From the NCBI GenBank assembly GCA_002317115.1, contig DCIP01000004.1, positions 1 to 10,922 of the forward strand: a stretch of 10,922 bases of DNA. Direction: 5' to 3'. Below are positions 1-8,727 of the stretch, piece after piece. The stretch comes from Candidatus Scybalocola fimicaballi. GTDB taxonomy: Bacteria; Bacteroidota; Bacteroidia; Bacteroidales; Paludibacteraceae. A program made the position numbers and the translations under genes. The first letter of the stretch is position 1, and each line of letters begins with the position of its first letter. The notes below the pieces were generated by a model. That model was not told the DNA's origin and made no database searches. It saw nothing but the letters and a program-made list of their open reading frames with translations.

Positions 1-1070
1 GACAATAATGCCAACCCTACTCCACCCAAAATTCCGGCGTTGACTTTGCCTATCAATGAGCCTGCCAAAGGAGCCGCAAACATGATTGTGAAGGGCCATG
101 CGGAGAACAACATTCCCGTTTCTGACTCGCTGAATCCATACGTGTTTTCAAAGAAGAATGGAATGGATACCATAGCCAACATCTGAGCCGTAAAAGATGC
201 GATACTGGTCATTACCGACAAACTGAAAATGGGTATTCGCATAAGGTCTATGGGCAAAAGTGGAATTTCCTGCTTAAACTGTCGATTTAGGTAAATATAG
301 CCTACGATTAAGCAAGAAGACGCAATTCCGACGATGCTCCAAGTGTTGAATCCATGCGAAAATCCTTGGACAATCATGATGAGCAGACCAAAGAACATGG
401 CGTTCATCACCATGTCGTATTTCGGCAACTCTCGCTCTGATCTCACTACATTTTCAGGCAATGCGAAGAAGCCAATAATGAACGCTAAAATGCCAATCGG
501 AATATTAATCAGGAATAGCCATCTCCACGTCAACGACGATAAGATCAAGGCTCCCAACGATGGTCCTAAAACCGACGCTATTGCCACCAACGTCGCATTT
601 AATCCTATTCCCATTCCCAGGATTTTCTTTGGGTAAGTGAGTCGCAAAAGCGTCATGTTTATAGCCATCATCGCAGACGCTCCAAGTCCCTGAAGCATTC
701 GTCCAGCCACCAACGACGCTAATCCGTTTGCCGACGCGCAAACAATGGATGCGATGGTGAAAACGGAAAGTCCAAACATATAGACTTTCTTATACGAGAA
801 TATCTCGCCTATGGTTGACATCGACAAGAGGCACATGATAATCGCAAGCTGATAACCGTTGACTATCCAGATTGTGTCAGCCTCTGTCAAACTCATACTG
901 ACGGACATTGACGGTAAGGCGATGTTCATGATTGTGGTGTCGAGAATCGCCAACGTCACACCCAATGAAACTGTTATAACCGAAAAGACTCTGCGTGGTA
1001 TTGGTAAGCCATCGTAAACTAACGTTGACGATGACGTTAACGTTGACGCAGAGGAATTAATATCATCCAT
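1..1070 (-). CDS. MFS transporter, DHA2 (14-span, EmrB/QacA-type) drug:H+ antiporter-like, partial (C-terminus outside window)
   Basis: I read this gene by translating the minus strand from the ATG at 1070-1068. It stays open for 356 codons to the window edge. Family signs: the DHA2 motif LDTTIMNIALP at residues 43-53; the motif B-like R124-x-x-QG-x-GA at 124-131; the motif C-like GPSLGALI at 169-176, followed by the W(182)RWLFLINIPIG segment typical of 14-span exporters. The motif A loop near residue 88 (GEIFSYKKVY) keeps G and basic residues but is not canonical. Such proteins sit in the inner membrane and use the proton gradient to export small molecules, often drugs or bile acids; the substrate here is unknown. 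The start lies only 7 bases after the upstream stop, so it is probably co-transcribed with the tubulin-like operon. The first 18 residues are Ser/Thr-rich (SSASTLTSSSTL), encoded by a GACGTTAACGTTGACG-like repeat, and lie before the conserved part. Confidence 0.93.
   Translation of the reverse strand, partial: MDDINSSASTLTSSSTLVYDGLPIPRRVFSVITVSLGVTLAILDTTIMNIALPSMSVSMSLTEADTIWIVNGYQLAIIMCLLSMSTIGEIFSYKKVYMFGLSVFTIASIVCASANGLASLVAGRMLQGLGASAMMAINMTLLRLTYPKKILGMGIGLNATLVAIASVLGPSLGALILSSLTWRWLFLINIPIGILAFIIGFFALPENVVRSERELPKYDMVMNAMFFGLLIMIVQGFSHGFNTWSIVGIASSCLIVGYIYLNRQFKQEIPLLPIDLMRIPIFSLSVMTSIASFTAQMLAMVSIPFFFENTYGFSESETGMLFSAWPFTIMFAAPLAGSLIGKVNAGILGGVGLALL
1023..1050. repeat. GACGTTAACGT / GTTGACG repeat tract overlapping the 5' end of the MFS gene
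   Basis: CGTTGACG occurs twice (1023-1030 and 1041-1048), flanking the self-complementary ACGTTAACGT (1034-1043). On the coding strand the tract encodes part of the Ser/Thr-rich MFS N-terminus. The core matches the palindrome at 8731-8741, so it may be a dispersed genomic repeat rather than selected coding sequence. Confidence 0.45.
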
Positions 1071-1077
1071 TTTTGAT

Positions 1078-2847
1078 TTACGCAATTACAATACGTCTTA
1101 TGAAATCGCTCTTCTTAAACGACGGAATTGTGCCAATCACAAAGCCATCCGCTTGCATATCGCATACAAAGTAGACGGCATCATTATATGAGAAGACGTC
1201 GTTTCTGATCACGCCACACAAATCTTTGCAGACATTCTCGCTTTCCGCCACTTCCAATGCCACTCTGCCGTCACGAGCCTGAAGTATATTGACTTTGTAA
1301 CCCATTGTGGCATAGATTGTCGACGCGAGCACAGCACGATCCATTGCAGTGGCTTTTTTGCTGTAAAGAATCTCCTCAGCCGAACGAAGTCTGCCAGAGG
1401 TCAAGCTCTCCTCCACTCTTTCAAACGACTCTCTATCCTGTACGAAATCAAGAATCATCTGCATCTTCTGCATACTCGACAATCCTTTATCATTTGTGAC
1501 GTTGTCTACATGCCAGCGAATCTTCTTTATATGCAATGAGTCTTTCTCCGTCTCGACGAAATATTTTGCCACATCGGCTGGATCTCCGTCAGAATTCAAA
1601 AGCTCGGAATTGTCATAATTGTTTGTCAATCTTGCCATTTCCGACTTATCAAACTTCAATTGTAGCAAAACCTTATTATTGGTATTCAAACCCGAAATTG
1701 TCCAATCATAATGGTTGATGGCAAACAACATCGGATTAGGATTTGGATCGTCAGCACCGTCGTCGACCTTTTGCTCTTCTATCTCATTTTGGCTCAACAT
1801 CGGCATCAATGGATCATCAACCTTCCACAAATTAAAGTTGAATCTTCCATACTTCATCACATAGGACACCACAAGGAAATATTCTATGTATTTGTAATAG
1901 ATGATAGAAAGAATAAATCCTATAATAAAAGAGACATAGAAGATTCGTTGAAGAATTTTCATTCCCGTACATCTGTTGAGCAGACGAAGGAATAGAGTAA
2001 CCTTTGTATTTTTGTATGTCGACTCAACATGAATTTCATACAAAATCCACCACATTAATAAGAAGACAAGTGGTGCAACGACCAAAATAAATGGGAAAAG
2101 CACATCCTGATATGGGAAAATCAACACCACAGGGATATAGATGGCAGTAAAGAGCAACAACGCAAGATATACAGTCTCTCTCTTTTGAGGATTTTGATGA
2201 GTAGCATGCGAACCATCTGCCACTGTTGTGTCAAGACGCTTATGTATATCGTCCTGAATGGCAAGGTATCCACACATCAGTTTACGCATCGGCAGAATCT
2301 GGTCCACCTCCTTTTTTAGTCTTCCAAACTCTCTGATTTTATAGAGTTTTCTATCAATCTTGATCTCAGACGCGTCCTCCTGATCTTCACCTTCACTTGT
2401 TATTAGAGATTCTTTTTTTACTGGTTTCTCTATAACAGCCTTATAATCTCGCTTGGAGAAGAATGCTAAAAACCAATTCTTTATCTCCTCAAATGATAGT
2501 TTACCAGCACTCTCATCAACACTTTTCAATCCTACCTGACATCCTTTGAACACCTCGTCGTCTGCCACCCACGACTCAGTTGGTTCAAAATCCACAATCA
2601 CATCATCCTCAAACTCTTTTCTGATGTGAATTTCGGCCTTATTATTTTTGATATAGATATGGCCAATCGGATTCACTGTTTCTGGAAAGAACGCATCATA
2701 TATGGCATAACAATCATTCTCGCGCTCTATTCGACACTTGTCGACCTGAGTACGAGGCCAAAATTTATAATATATATAGCATCCTAACGCGTAAAGAAGC
2801 GTAGGTATTAGGATTACTCCTATTATCATCAATATTAGATCACTCAT
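1078..2847 (-). CDS. Multi-span membrane protein with C-terminal degenerate (catalytically dead) transglutaminase-like domain
   Basis: The protein is 589 residues. Hydrophobic spans lie at about 3-25, 226-246, 250-271 and 302-325. Basic residues after spans 1 and 3 suggest an outside N-terminus, a cytoplasmic domain at about 28-225, and everything after 330 in the periplasm. Residues about 455-580 match the transglutaminase-like fold in order: FVQDRESF (468-475), the AEEIL...TAMDRAVLASTIYATMGYKV segment (490-519), GRVALEV (527-533), and a C-terminal VCDMQADGFVIGTIP-like strand (561-575). In active relatives the second segment reads roughly GDCDDKAVLLA; here the catalytic Cys position is Ala501. 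The His of the HMAV-type strand appears to be Arg528. So I infer a binding or structural role, not catalysis. Its ATG overlaps the upstream stop by 4 bases (ATGA), implying translational coupling. Early Ile codons are mostly ATA, unlike the tubulin-like gene. Gene boundaries are certain; the domain call rests on motif recognition alone. Confidence 0.85.
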   Translation of the reverse strand: MSDLILMIIGVILIPTLLYALGCYIYYKFWPRTQVDKCRIERENDCYAIYDAFFPETVNPIGHIYIKNNKAEIHIRKEFEDDVIVDFEPTESWVADDEVFKGCQVGLKSVDESAGKLSFEEIKNWFLAFFSKRDYKAVIEKPVKKESLITSEGEDQEDASEIKIDRKLYKIREFGRLKKEVDQILPMRKLMCGYLAIQDDIHKRLDTTVADGSHATHQNPQKRETVYLALLLFTAIYIPVVLIFPYQDVLFPFILVVAPLVFLLMWWILYEIHVESTYKNTKVTLFLRLLNRCTGMKILQRIFYVSFIIGFILSIIYYKYIEYFLVVSYVMKYGRFNFNLWKVDDPLMPMLSQNEIEEQKVDDGADDPNPNPMLFAINHYDWTISGLNTNNKVLLQLKFDKSEMARLTNNYDNSELLNSDGDPADVAKYFVETEKDSLHIKKIRWHVDNVTNDKGLSSMQKMQMILDFVQDRESFERVEESLTSGRLRSAEEILYSKKATAMDRAVLASTIYATMGYKVNILQARDGRVALEVAESENVCKDLCGVIRNDVFSYNDAVYFVCDMQADGFVIGTIPSFKKSDFIRRIVIA

Positions 2848-5381
2848 GCCTTGTATTCGTAATTAATTCCGCCGAGATCATCCCATGGAGTAAACTCTCC
2901 ATCATCAGCCACATCGCCAAGATAAAGATTGAACAGTTCATCTCTGTATGAAGAATATGATTCTGAAGACGCGAGATCTCGCGTCTCTACAGGACCGTCG
3001 TAATTACACTTCAATCGCCAATCTATCTGGTCTTCAACTTTTTGCCATGTCACAACAAAAAGATATGGATCAGTCTCATGATGCTTGCAAACCAATGGTG
3101 CCACTTCATACTGACGTGACTCATCCATCTCAAACAATTCATGTTTGGCTTTTACCGCATACTCTTTATCAGCGGCACGAAGAAGCATAGGCTCCTCGTC
3201 ATTGGTAGTGACAAACATTCCGTTGAGTTCAGCCATTTTATAAAGCGGACGGAAACTGATACAATCTCCATAATCACGTCGGAAATCAGCAAAGTCTTTT
3301 GGCACATTTGGAAGATTGTCTGTGAAACATTTTGCAATGCGACGTCGCAACAAACTATAATCTTCATTAGCTTTCTCTTCCTCGTAATCAGCGTCATTCT
3401 TGTCAAACAACTGATTACTTGGCAATGTGACTATCTCAGAAACGTACTTATCCGCAAACAAATTCTGAAGCATATTCTTATAATCCTCCTTCGTAAGCTC
3501 CGACAACTTGTTAGTCTTACGATTCAGATAAAGCATTGGCTCAAGCAAAAAGGCATCCTTGACCAAAATCTCGTCTCCAAATTTTGCCTGAGTAAGATGC
3601 TGGTTGAACATAGTCTCCTTCACGTCTACACTCCACCATTCCGGCTTCTCAACTGCCAATTCCGCTTTCGCTTTATTTATAAGCTTCTGGACATGGCGTT
3701 TCTGCTGTGAACAGAAATCGTAGAGATCATTATAAAGATAATCTACCTGATCTTCATAATCCTGACGCATATTCCTGTTTACCTCAAGCAATGTGTTCGC
3801 AAGCAACATCATCTTTAATTTCCTGATATACTTACAGTTGCGAACATAATTACCTATAGAGTAAAACCAAGGTGCCACTGCACCAAAGATCATATATAAA
3901 AGATTTACCGAGTCATATTCTACATATTGTCGATAATCCGGAAGATAATCTTTAATGAATGGAATAAGCAATACGATAGCAATCACTACCGTTATACTTG
4001 TCATTAGTGTGCGTGTAAGCAATCCAAGCAATGGTGGCTCAGAATCAATCACAGCACTTATTTCCTTCACTATATCTATATTTCTCTGTTCTGAAGTTCT
4101 TCCTTCATCATATTTGAAATCCAGATAAAAATCCTTGATGAACTTTGGACATTTGACCATATCCTCTTTGTCATCTTTTGCTCTCTCCTTATACTTGCAT
4201 ATCTCCTCCTGCATAGCATCGTAATAAGCAAGTGTCTGTGGAAGAGTGACATCCGGATTATAAGTGCTTCCGATGAAATATGATGCCGACTCACGGATAG
4301 TGCTTGCGGCACGCTCATAAATAGCCTCACGATTCTTCATCATCGTGTCGACTGACTTATATCTCAACGAATATGAGATCTGTTGATGACGTTTCACCAA
4401 AGTCGACGGAAGATGCTTCAAATAAGTCTGGAAATAATCACGCAGAAGATTATATCTGTAGAAATCATCTACCGGATGTGGATCTGGATTCTCGTAAAGT
4501 TTGTCAAAAACCTCACTAAGATCGCATCCCGACTTCAATTTTCCAGACACCTTCGCCACATTACGAGCGATTTCATCATCATCCTTGATATCCTCTGTTA
4601 TGTAGTCGTAGTTGAGATTATCATCTCGCACCAACGCTTTCAATAAACCATGTCGAATATCCCAGGCATACATGTCATGCTGGGCTTTTCCATCGTAGAA
4701 GACAGATGCTGCGCCAAGAGAATAGTAGCCATGTTGAGTGGCAAGATCGTTGCCAAAGACAGTAGCGTCATTCTCTCCACAAAAATAGACAGACAATAAA
4801 TATTGGAACAATAGGTCTGTCAACTCATTGGTTTGCAGCTGACAATAGAATCTGTTCGCAACGTATTGATTCTCCTGATACAACACAACTCTGGCAAATT
4901 TCTTCTTTGCCATCATCGCATTAAGCTGATCAAGAAACTCCACACACTTGCGTTTATGCTCCTGACTATGCGACTGGTTTATCGACTCTTTCACGCACAA
5001 AAATCCCGTCTGCTCCAATCCACGGTTGAGATGCAACGAAAGAATATTTCCGAATTTCTCCTCCAAAATGGATGGCAACAGATGGAAAATCTGCTGTGTC
5101 AGTTTTTCTTCTGCATTTCCAAGAATACTTACCTGAAGATTGATGAACGGAAAACCCTTCTCAAGGAAATAGTTCACCATACGCTGCCCTTCCCTCACCG
5201 CATACTCAATCATTGCGTCAAAAGAATCTTTGTCTTCAATCCCTCTGGCACAACGACGATTGGCAAGGTTAGTCACACGCCAACAGTGACGTTGCTCGCG
5301 AGAAAGTTTGCGGAGATTCTCCGCCAACCTCTTGCGAACATCTATATCCTCATTAAGATTTATTATCCAAACTGGAGTCAT
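2844..5381 (-). CDS. Large protein of unknown function with central membrane hairpin; partner of the tubulin-like GTPase
   Basis: I do not recognise a named family for this 845-residue protein. Two hydrophobic spans at about 452-476 and 493-513 form a hairpin. The basic stretch RNCKYIRKLK after span 2 suggests that both the 450-residue N-terminal part and the 330-residue C-terminal part are cytoplasmic. The N-terminal part looks alpha/beta: strand-like VWIINL (4-9), FINLQVSILG (79-88), NILSLHL (112-118) and FARVVLY (162-168), separated by helices. The stretch Y220-SLGAASVFYD (220-230), then a helix to about 251, recalls the SFG-x-x-x-(F/Y)P segment I associate with some Tubulin_2 proteins, but no GTP-binding glycine loop is present. 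A charged helical segment (about 515-575) follows the hairpin. Its ATG shares one base with the stop of the GTPase gene (TGATG), and its own stop overlaps the next ATG. Such tight coupling points to a membrane adaptor for the GTPase; that is inference. Confidence 0.88.
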   Translation of the reverse strand: MTPVWIINLNEDIDVRKRLAENLRKLSREQRHCWRVTNLANRRCARGIEDKDSFDAMIEYAVREGQRMVNYFLEKGFPFINLQVSILGNAEEKLTQQIFHLLPSILEEKFGNILSLHLNRGLEQTGFLCVKESINQSHSQEHKRKCVEFLDQLNAMMAKKKFARVVLYQENQYVANRFYCQLQTNELTDLLFQYLLSVYFCGENDATVFGNDLATQHGYYSLGAASVFYDGKAQHDMYAWDIRHGLLKALVRDDNLNYDYITEDIKDDDEIARNVAKVSGKLKSGCDLSEVFDKLYENPDPHPVDDFYRYNLLRDYFQTYLKHLPSTLVKRHQQISYSLRYKSVDTMMKNREAIYERAASTIRESASYFIGSTYNPDVTLPQTLAYYDAMQEEICKYKERAKDDKEDMVKCPKFIKDFYLDFKYDEGRTSEQRNIDIVKEISAVIDSEPPLLGLLTRTLMTSITVVIAIVLLIPFIKDYLPDYRQYVEYDSVNLLYMIFGAVAPWFYSIGNYVRNCKYIRKLKMMLLANTLLEVNRNMRQDYEDQVDYLYNDLYDFCSQQKRHVQKLINKAKAELAVEKPEWWSVDVKETMFNQHLTQAKFGDEILVKDAFLLEPMLYLNRKTNKLSELTKEDYKNMLQNLFADKYVSEIVTLPSNQLFDKNDADYEEEKANEDYSLLRRRIAKCFTDNLPNVPKDFADFRRDYGDCISFRPLYKMAELNGMFVTTNDEEPMLLRAADKEYAVKAKHELFEMDESRQYEVAPLVCKHHETDPYLFVVTWQKVEDQIDWRLKCNYDGPVETRDLASSESYSSYRDELFNLYLGDVADDGEFTPWDDLGGINYEYKA

Positions 5382-8300
5382 CAGTCTTTACAAGTGAAAT
5401 CCTCGAATGTCTTAAATTTATCGTTAAGCACACGCAACATCTCTTTCAATGTCTCCATCTCCTGGAAACTCTGAGCTGTGCGAGCCTCTCTGTACTTGGC
5501 ATCAAGTGTAGTCTCAACCTTCTGTTTAGCCGCGTTGAATCCTGACACCAAAATACTGTTATCCAATGCGTTGACTGCCTGCATATAACGCTCAATGAAA
5601 CTATCGTAGTGATCGCTCAAATAACGTTTTGCAAACTCATTGCTCAAACTTGTATAGAATAGGTTGCTGTAGCTTGGAGTGAAACGACGTCCCTTCTCTG
5701 CAATGTTGATCTGGATTTTCTTGTCTCCCTGAACTTCAAGCGACATATCTGTAGCCCAAACTGCTGAAGCATTGCTCTTCACCTCAAATGGAGTTGATCC
5801 GTAGATGCCTTCCAAATAAGATTTGTCTGGAATCACAATGAACTTCTTCATTGTTGCCTCGTCATAGCTTCCAAGAATCATCAGCTTAAGCATTGCAATT
5901 GTAGCGTTAGAAGCTCCAAGTGGCAACAAACTCTTGATCTCATCCACATTGCCCTCTGTTCTTGCAAACGCCTGGTGGAAATGGTAGTACTCCTTCTTAT
6001 CGCATCTGTCGTACTCCGACTTGATATTATGATATGTACGGTAATACTCGAAGTTCATACCAGTCTTGGCTGTGATGATATAGAACAACTCTGAATTGCT
6101 GTGGCCGATAAACTTCTGTGAGCTCGACTCCTGGAAGTTGAACACCTTCTTCGCATTGTCTCTGTTATCAGCCACACAGAAATCTCTCTGCTCAAGGATT
6201 CCGTCCATCTGACCTATATTATATGAGAAGAACAATGTTGGAGAAAGACGTTTTGTAACTTCATCAAGCTGATCTGTAGTAAGCTCGTTGATCAAATCTG
6301 GCAACTTCTTGTCGTACCATCCGTTGACAGCTGAGTTTCTGCGACACATCAGACCGAATGCCTTGTAAGCGAAATTTAGAATATCATCGATAGTCTTCTC
6401 TGCGCTGCGCTCAGTGTTGATGAAGAACTTAGACTTAAGTGTAGCTTCGCCATTCTCATCAAGAGACTCGACAATATAGTTAGCTGACTTCAAATCAGCC
6501 TCGATCTGATTCTTCATTGTGTTGAAGAAATCAGTCATAGCCTCGGCAGTCGGTACACGCACGTTGCCCGAAACAGCCTCCTTATCTGGAGTGATTAGTT
6601 TCTCATAGTAGTCAGAGAATAAGTTGTCGCGCTTCCAACCGTCGCCATTAGCAAAGTCGCAAATATTTGGCAAGTAGACGGAAGTGATATCCTCCTTCTT
6701 TGCACGGAATGTCTCAGCAAGGTTCTTGAAGCTCTGCTTTGGACCCTTCTCGCTCAACAATGCTGTCTTAGCAGCCTCCGACAACGCTCTCAAATGACGA
6801 GCAACGACATCCAAGAATCCGTTTTCTCCGTAGCAGAACGACTTGATAAGCTCGAAAATCTTGTTTTCGATCAAGATCTCACGCTTCAACTCCAAGCCTC
6901 TCTTGTAGACGCTATAAACGTTGGCGATATCGTCGGCATTATTATTGACGTGAAGCACCTCAAGCAATGTTCTCTCCTCTGCTTTCTCTCTCGCTGAGTC
7001 AAGATCACTCTTCTCCTTACCTGATGACTTCTCGTATTTAGCATTCTGACGGTTCATCTCGCTCTTAGTCTGTAGCGACGACGCATAATCAGCGATGATT
7101 GAGTCTTGAATCATATCCTTGTCCTTGTCGTAGTGGTTGAACAAAGATGTGCACTCCTCGTCGAGACGCTCAACAGCAGCGATTGTGTTCTGCAAACCGA
7201 TTGTAGTGACCAACTCCTCGACACAAGCCCAAATCTTCTCCTCAAGTGCATCCTGAGTTGACTTCTGCAATGCTACGTTATCTTGGTCGTCAATCACGTC
7301 GGCAAGACTCTGAGTTGTCTTCTTTACCGCTGAGTTCATCTTACCAGCGTCGAACTTGTCAACTCTCTTATCTCCCTCAATCACACCTGCGCGCGACTCA
7401 GAGAAATTAGTCTTGATTGCCTGGTTCATCTGGTTGCGAATCTCGCTGAAATAGTTGTTATCTCCATCAGGATTAAGGACATAGGCATTGACTGTATCCT
7501 TAATCAAATCCTCAACCACCTTATTCAAGTCAACCTTGTTTGCCTTGTCATTGACAGACTTTCCTAAGATACAGTGCTCAAGCAAATCAGCCTGAATACG
7601 GCTCTTCATATAATCCTCGAAATCAGCGCTTGGCTTCTTCAACGCAACGTAACCCATAGGCATCAAGAAATTTTTCTCAGTACCTGGAGCCACCTCACCG
7701 TCGCGAGTGTTATCCATGAACGACTCAAAACCTCTTGCACCTGGACCATCGTGAAGATAGCAAAGAAGCTCAGCTGTATTAGAATACATGCTGTCAAGAT
7801 TACCAAGGTTGTTGCCAGCCTCAGTCTGGAAATCAACCGGAATCAACGCCTCAAATGGACGGTATGGTAGAGATGTGTTGATACGTGAATAACGATCGTT
7901 TAAAGCAAGACGGTGAAACAAAGTAGCTGTCTCTGGCTTCTTCGACCATAGCATCTCAGCCTCCAACTCCGACATCACAGCGTATGCGTTGCGCGGATAC
8001 TTCTCGTTGCGGCCATTGTGGTCGATATACCACTGTGGCATATACATGGTAAGGATAACCTTTGGATCAGCCTCGTCGATAGTAGCCTTGTGCATCATAT
8101 TGACGAAGTACAATACATCGTTGATGATACCTGAACCAGTACCACCCAAGCTTGAACATACCACCCAGTAGCAAACTGTGTTGTTCTCAGCAGCGTTATC
8201 CTCAATCTTATTCAAATCCTGAATATTCTTCACCAATTTCTCACAGAACTGATCTGCAAGACGTGCGAATGCGGTACGTGATTTCAAACGGAAAGCACCA

Positions 8301-8689
8301 GCACCGAATTTCAACGCGCGGTTGTCCATGTGCATGGCCACCTCGTCGTCGCACGACTCAATAATACGCTTGTTGATCTGGATATCCTGAGCCTCCTTAG
8401 CCTTCTGGTAGATCACGTATGGATTCTGAGTACCAAGGTTGATAAGTTCATTAGTGGAAAGCATCTTCACACGTCCGTTCTCATACTTAGTACGGAATTT
8501 CTCATTAAGGTTGTCAATGTCGCCGGCATCAGTATCAATGAACATGAAACGATAGTTGTCGTTCATCACGTCAACCTTGCTACGGTTGCCAGAAACGTTC
8601 TGAAGGCTCTCGTACACCTTCATCTTGATTAGAGCCACAGTCTTAGATCCTGCACCTCCACAGCCGATAAAAATATGTTTTCTTGCCAT
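5381..8689 (-). CDS. Tubulin/FtsZ-superfamily GTPase, Tubulin_2 / FtsZl-1-like
   Basis: This 1102-residue protein has tubulin-superfamily nucleotide loops in the right order. A T1-like glycine loop, GCGGAGSKT, lies at 9-17 just after the first strand. A FIDTDAGD strand-loop is at 50-57. GAGAFRLKSR (129-138) follows. The T4 signature SLGGTGSG is at 180-187, equivalent to FtsZ GGGTGTG. NAYAVMSELEAEM (234-246) fits the NAYA-x-x-x-EL helix of Tubulin_2 proteins. A T7-like NLD is at 297-299, but the second acidic residue of the FtsZ T7 loop is not obvious. Residues 350-1102 are a long, mostly helical extension with charged coiled-coil-like stretches (about 540-615). FtsZ itself is about 400 residues, so this is not the housekeeping division protein. 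No membrane span or signal peptide is visible, so it is cytoplasmic. Codon choice (CGT, ATC/ATT, AAG) suggests strong expression. I infer a GTP-dependent filament or scaffold acting with the vWA and membrane partners. Confidence 0.93.
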   Translation of the reverse strand: MARKHIFIGCGGAGSKTVALIKMKVYESLQNVSGNRSKVDVMNDNYRFMFIDTDAGDIDNLNEKFRTKYENGRVKMLSTNELINLGTQNPYVIYQKAKEAQDIQINKRIIESCDDEVAMHMDNRALKFGAGAFRLKSRTAFARLADQFCEKLVKNIQDLNKIEDNAAENNTVCYWVVCSSLGGTGSGIINDVLYFVNMMHKATIDEADPKVILTMYMPQWYIDHNGRNEKYPRNAYAVMSELEAEMLWSKKPETATLFHRLALNDRYSRINTSLPYRPFEALIPVDFQTEAGNNLGNLDSMYSNTAELLCYLHDGPGARGFESFMDNTRDGEVAPGTEKNFLMPMGYVALKKPSADFEDYMKSRIQADLLEHCILGKSVNDKANKVDLNKVVEDLIKDTVNAYVLNPDGDNNYFSEIRNQMNQAIKTNFSESRAGVIEGDKRVDKFDAGKMNSAVKKTTQSLADVIDDQDNVALQKSTQDALEEKIWACVEELVTTIGLQNTIAAVERLDEECTSLFNHYDKDKDMIQDSIIADYASSLQTKSEMNRQNAKYEKSSGKEKSDLDSAREKAEERTLLEVLHVNNNADDIANVYSVYKRGLELKREILIENKIFELIKSFCYGENGFLDVVARHLRALSEAAKTALLSEKGPKQSFKNLAETFRAKKEDITSVYLPNICDFANGDGWKRDNLFSDYYEKLITPDKEAVSGNVRVPTAEAMTDFFNTMKNQIEADLKSANYIVESLDENGEATLKSKFFINTERSAEKTIDDILNFAYKAFGLMCRRNSAVNGWYDKKLPDLINELTTDQLDEVTKRLSPTLFFSYNIGQMDGILEQRDFCVADNRDNAKKVFNFQESSSQKFIGHSNSELFYIITAKTGMNFEYYRTYHNIKSEYDRCDKKEYYHFHQAFARTEGNVDEIKSLLPLGASNATIAMLKLMILGSYDEATMKKFIVIPDKSYLEGIYGSTPFEVKSNASAVWATDMSLEVQGDKKIQINIAEKGRRFTPSYSNLFYTSLSNEFAKRYLSDHYDSFIERYMQAVNALDNSILVSGFNAAKQKVETTLDAKYREARTAQSFQEMETLKEMLRVLNDKFKTFEDFTCKD

Positions 8690-8727
8690 ATATTGTATTA
8701 TTTTTTTTCTTTGTTAATTAATTCAAC

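Noticed and set aside
334..741. Short open frames on both strands inside the MFS gene
   Set aside because: The truncated minus-strand frame from 1070 carries strong DHA2 motifs throughout, so the others are out-of-frame shadows.
3141..3710. 189-residue plus-strand open frame
   Set aside because: It is antisense to a well-supported coding region and reads as a shadow of it. The hydrophobic and basic runs reflect the complement of the real gene's codons.
4833..5474. 213-residue plus-strand open frame
   Set aside because: It lies wholly antisense to the 845-residue gene and the end of the GTPase gene. Its translation has no recognisable motif or sensible composition, and no leader is evident.
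5381..8689. Housekeeping FtsZ, or a plasmid/phage TubZ segregation system
   Set aside because: The length is nearly three times that of FtsZ and no division genes are nearby. There is no TubR-like DNA-binding gene or centromere repeat array, and the partners are membrane proteins.
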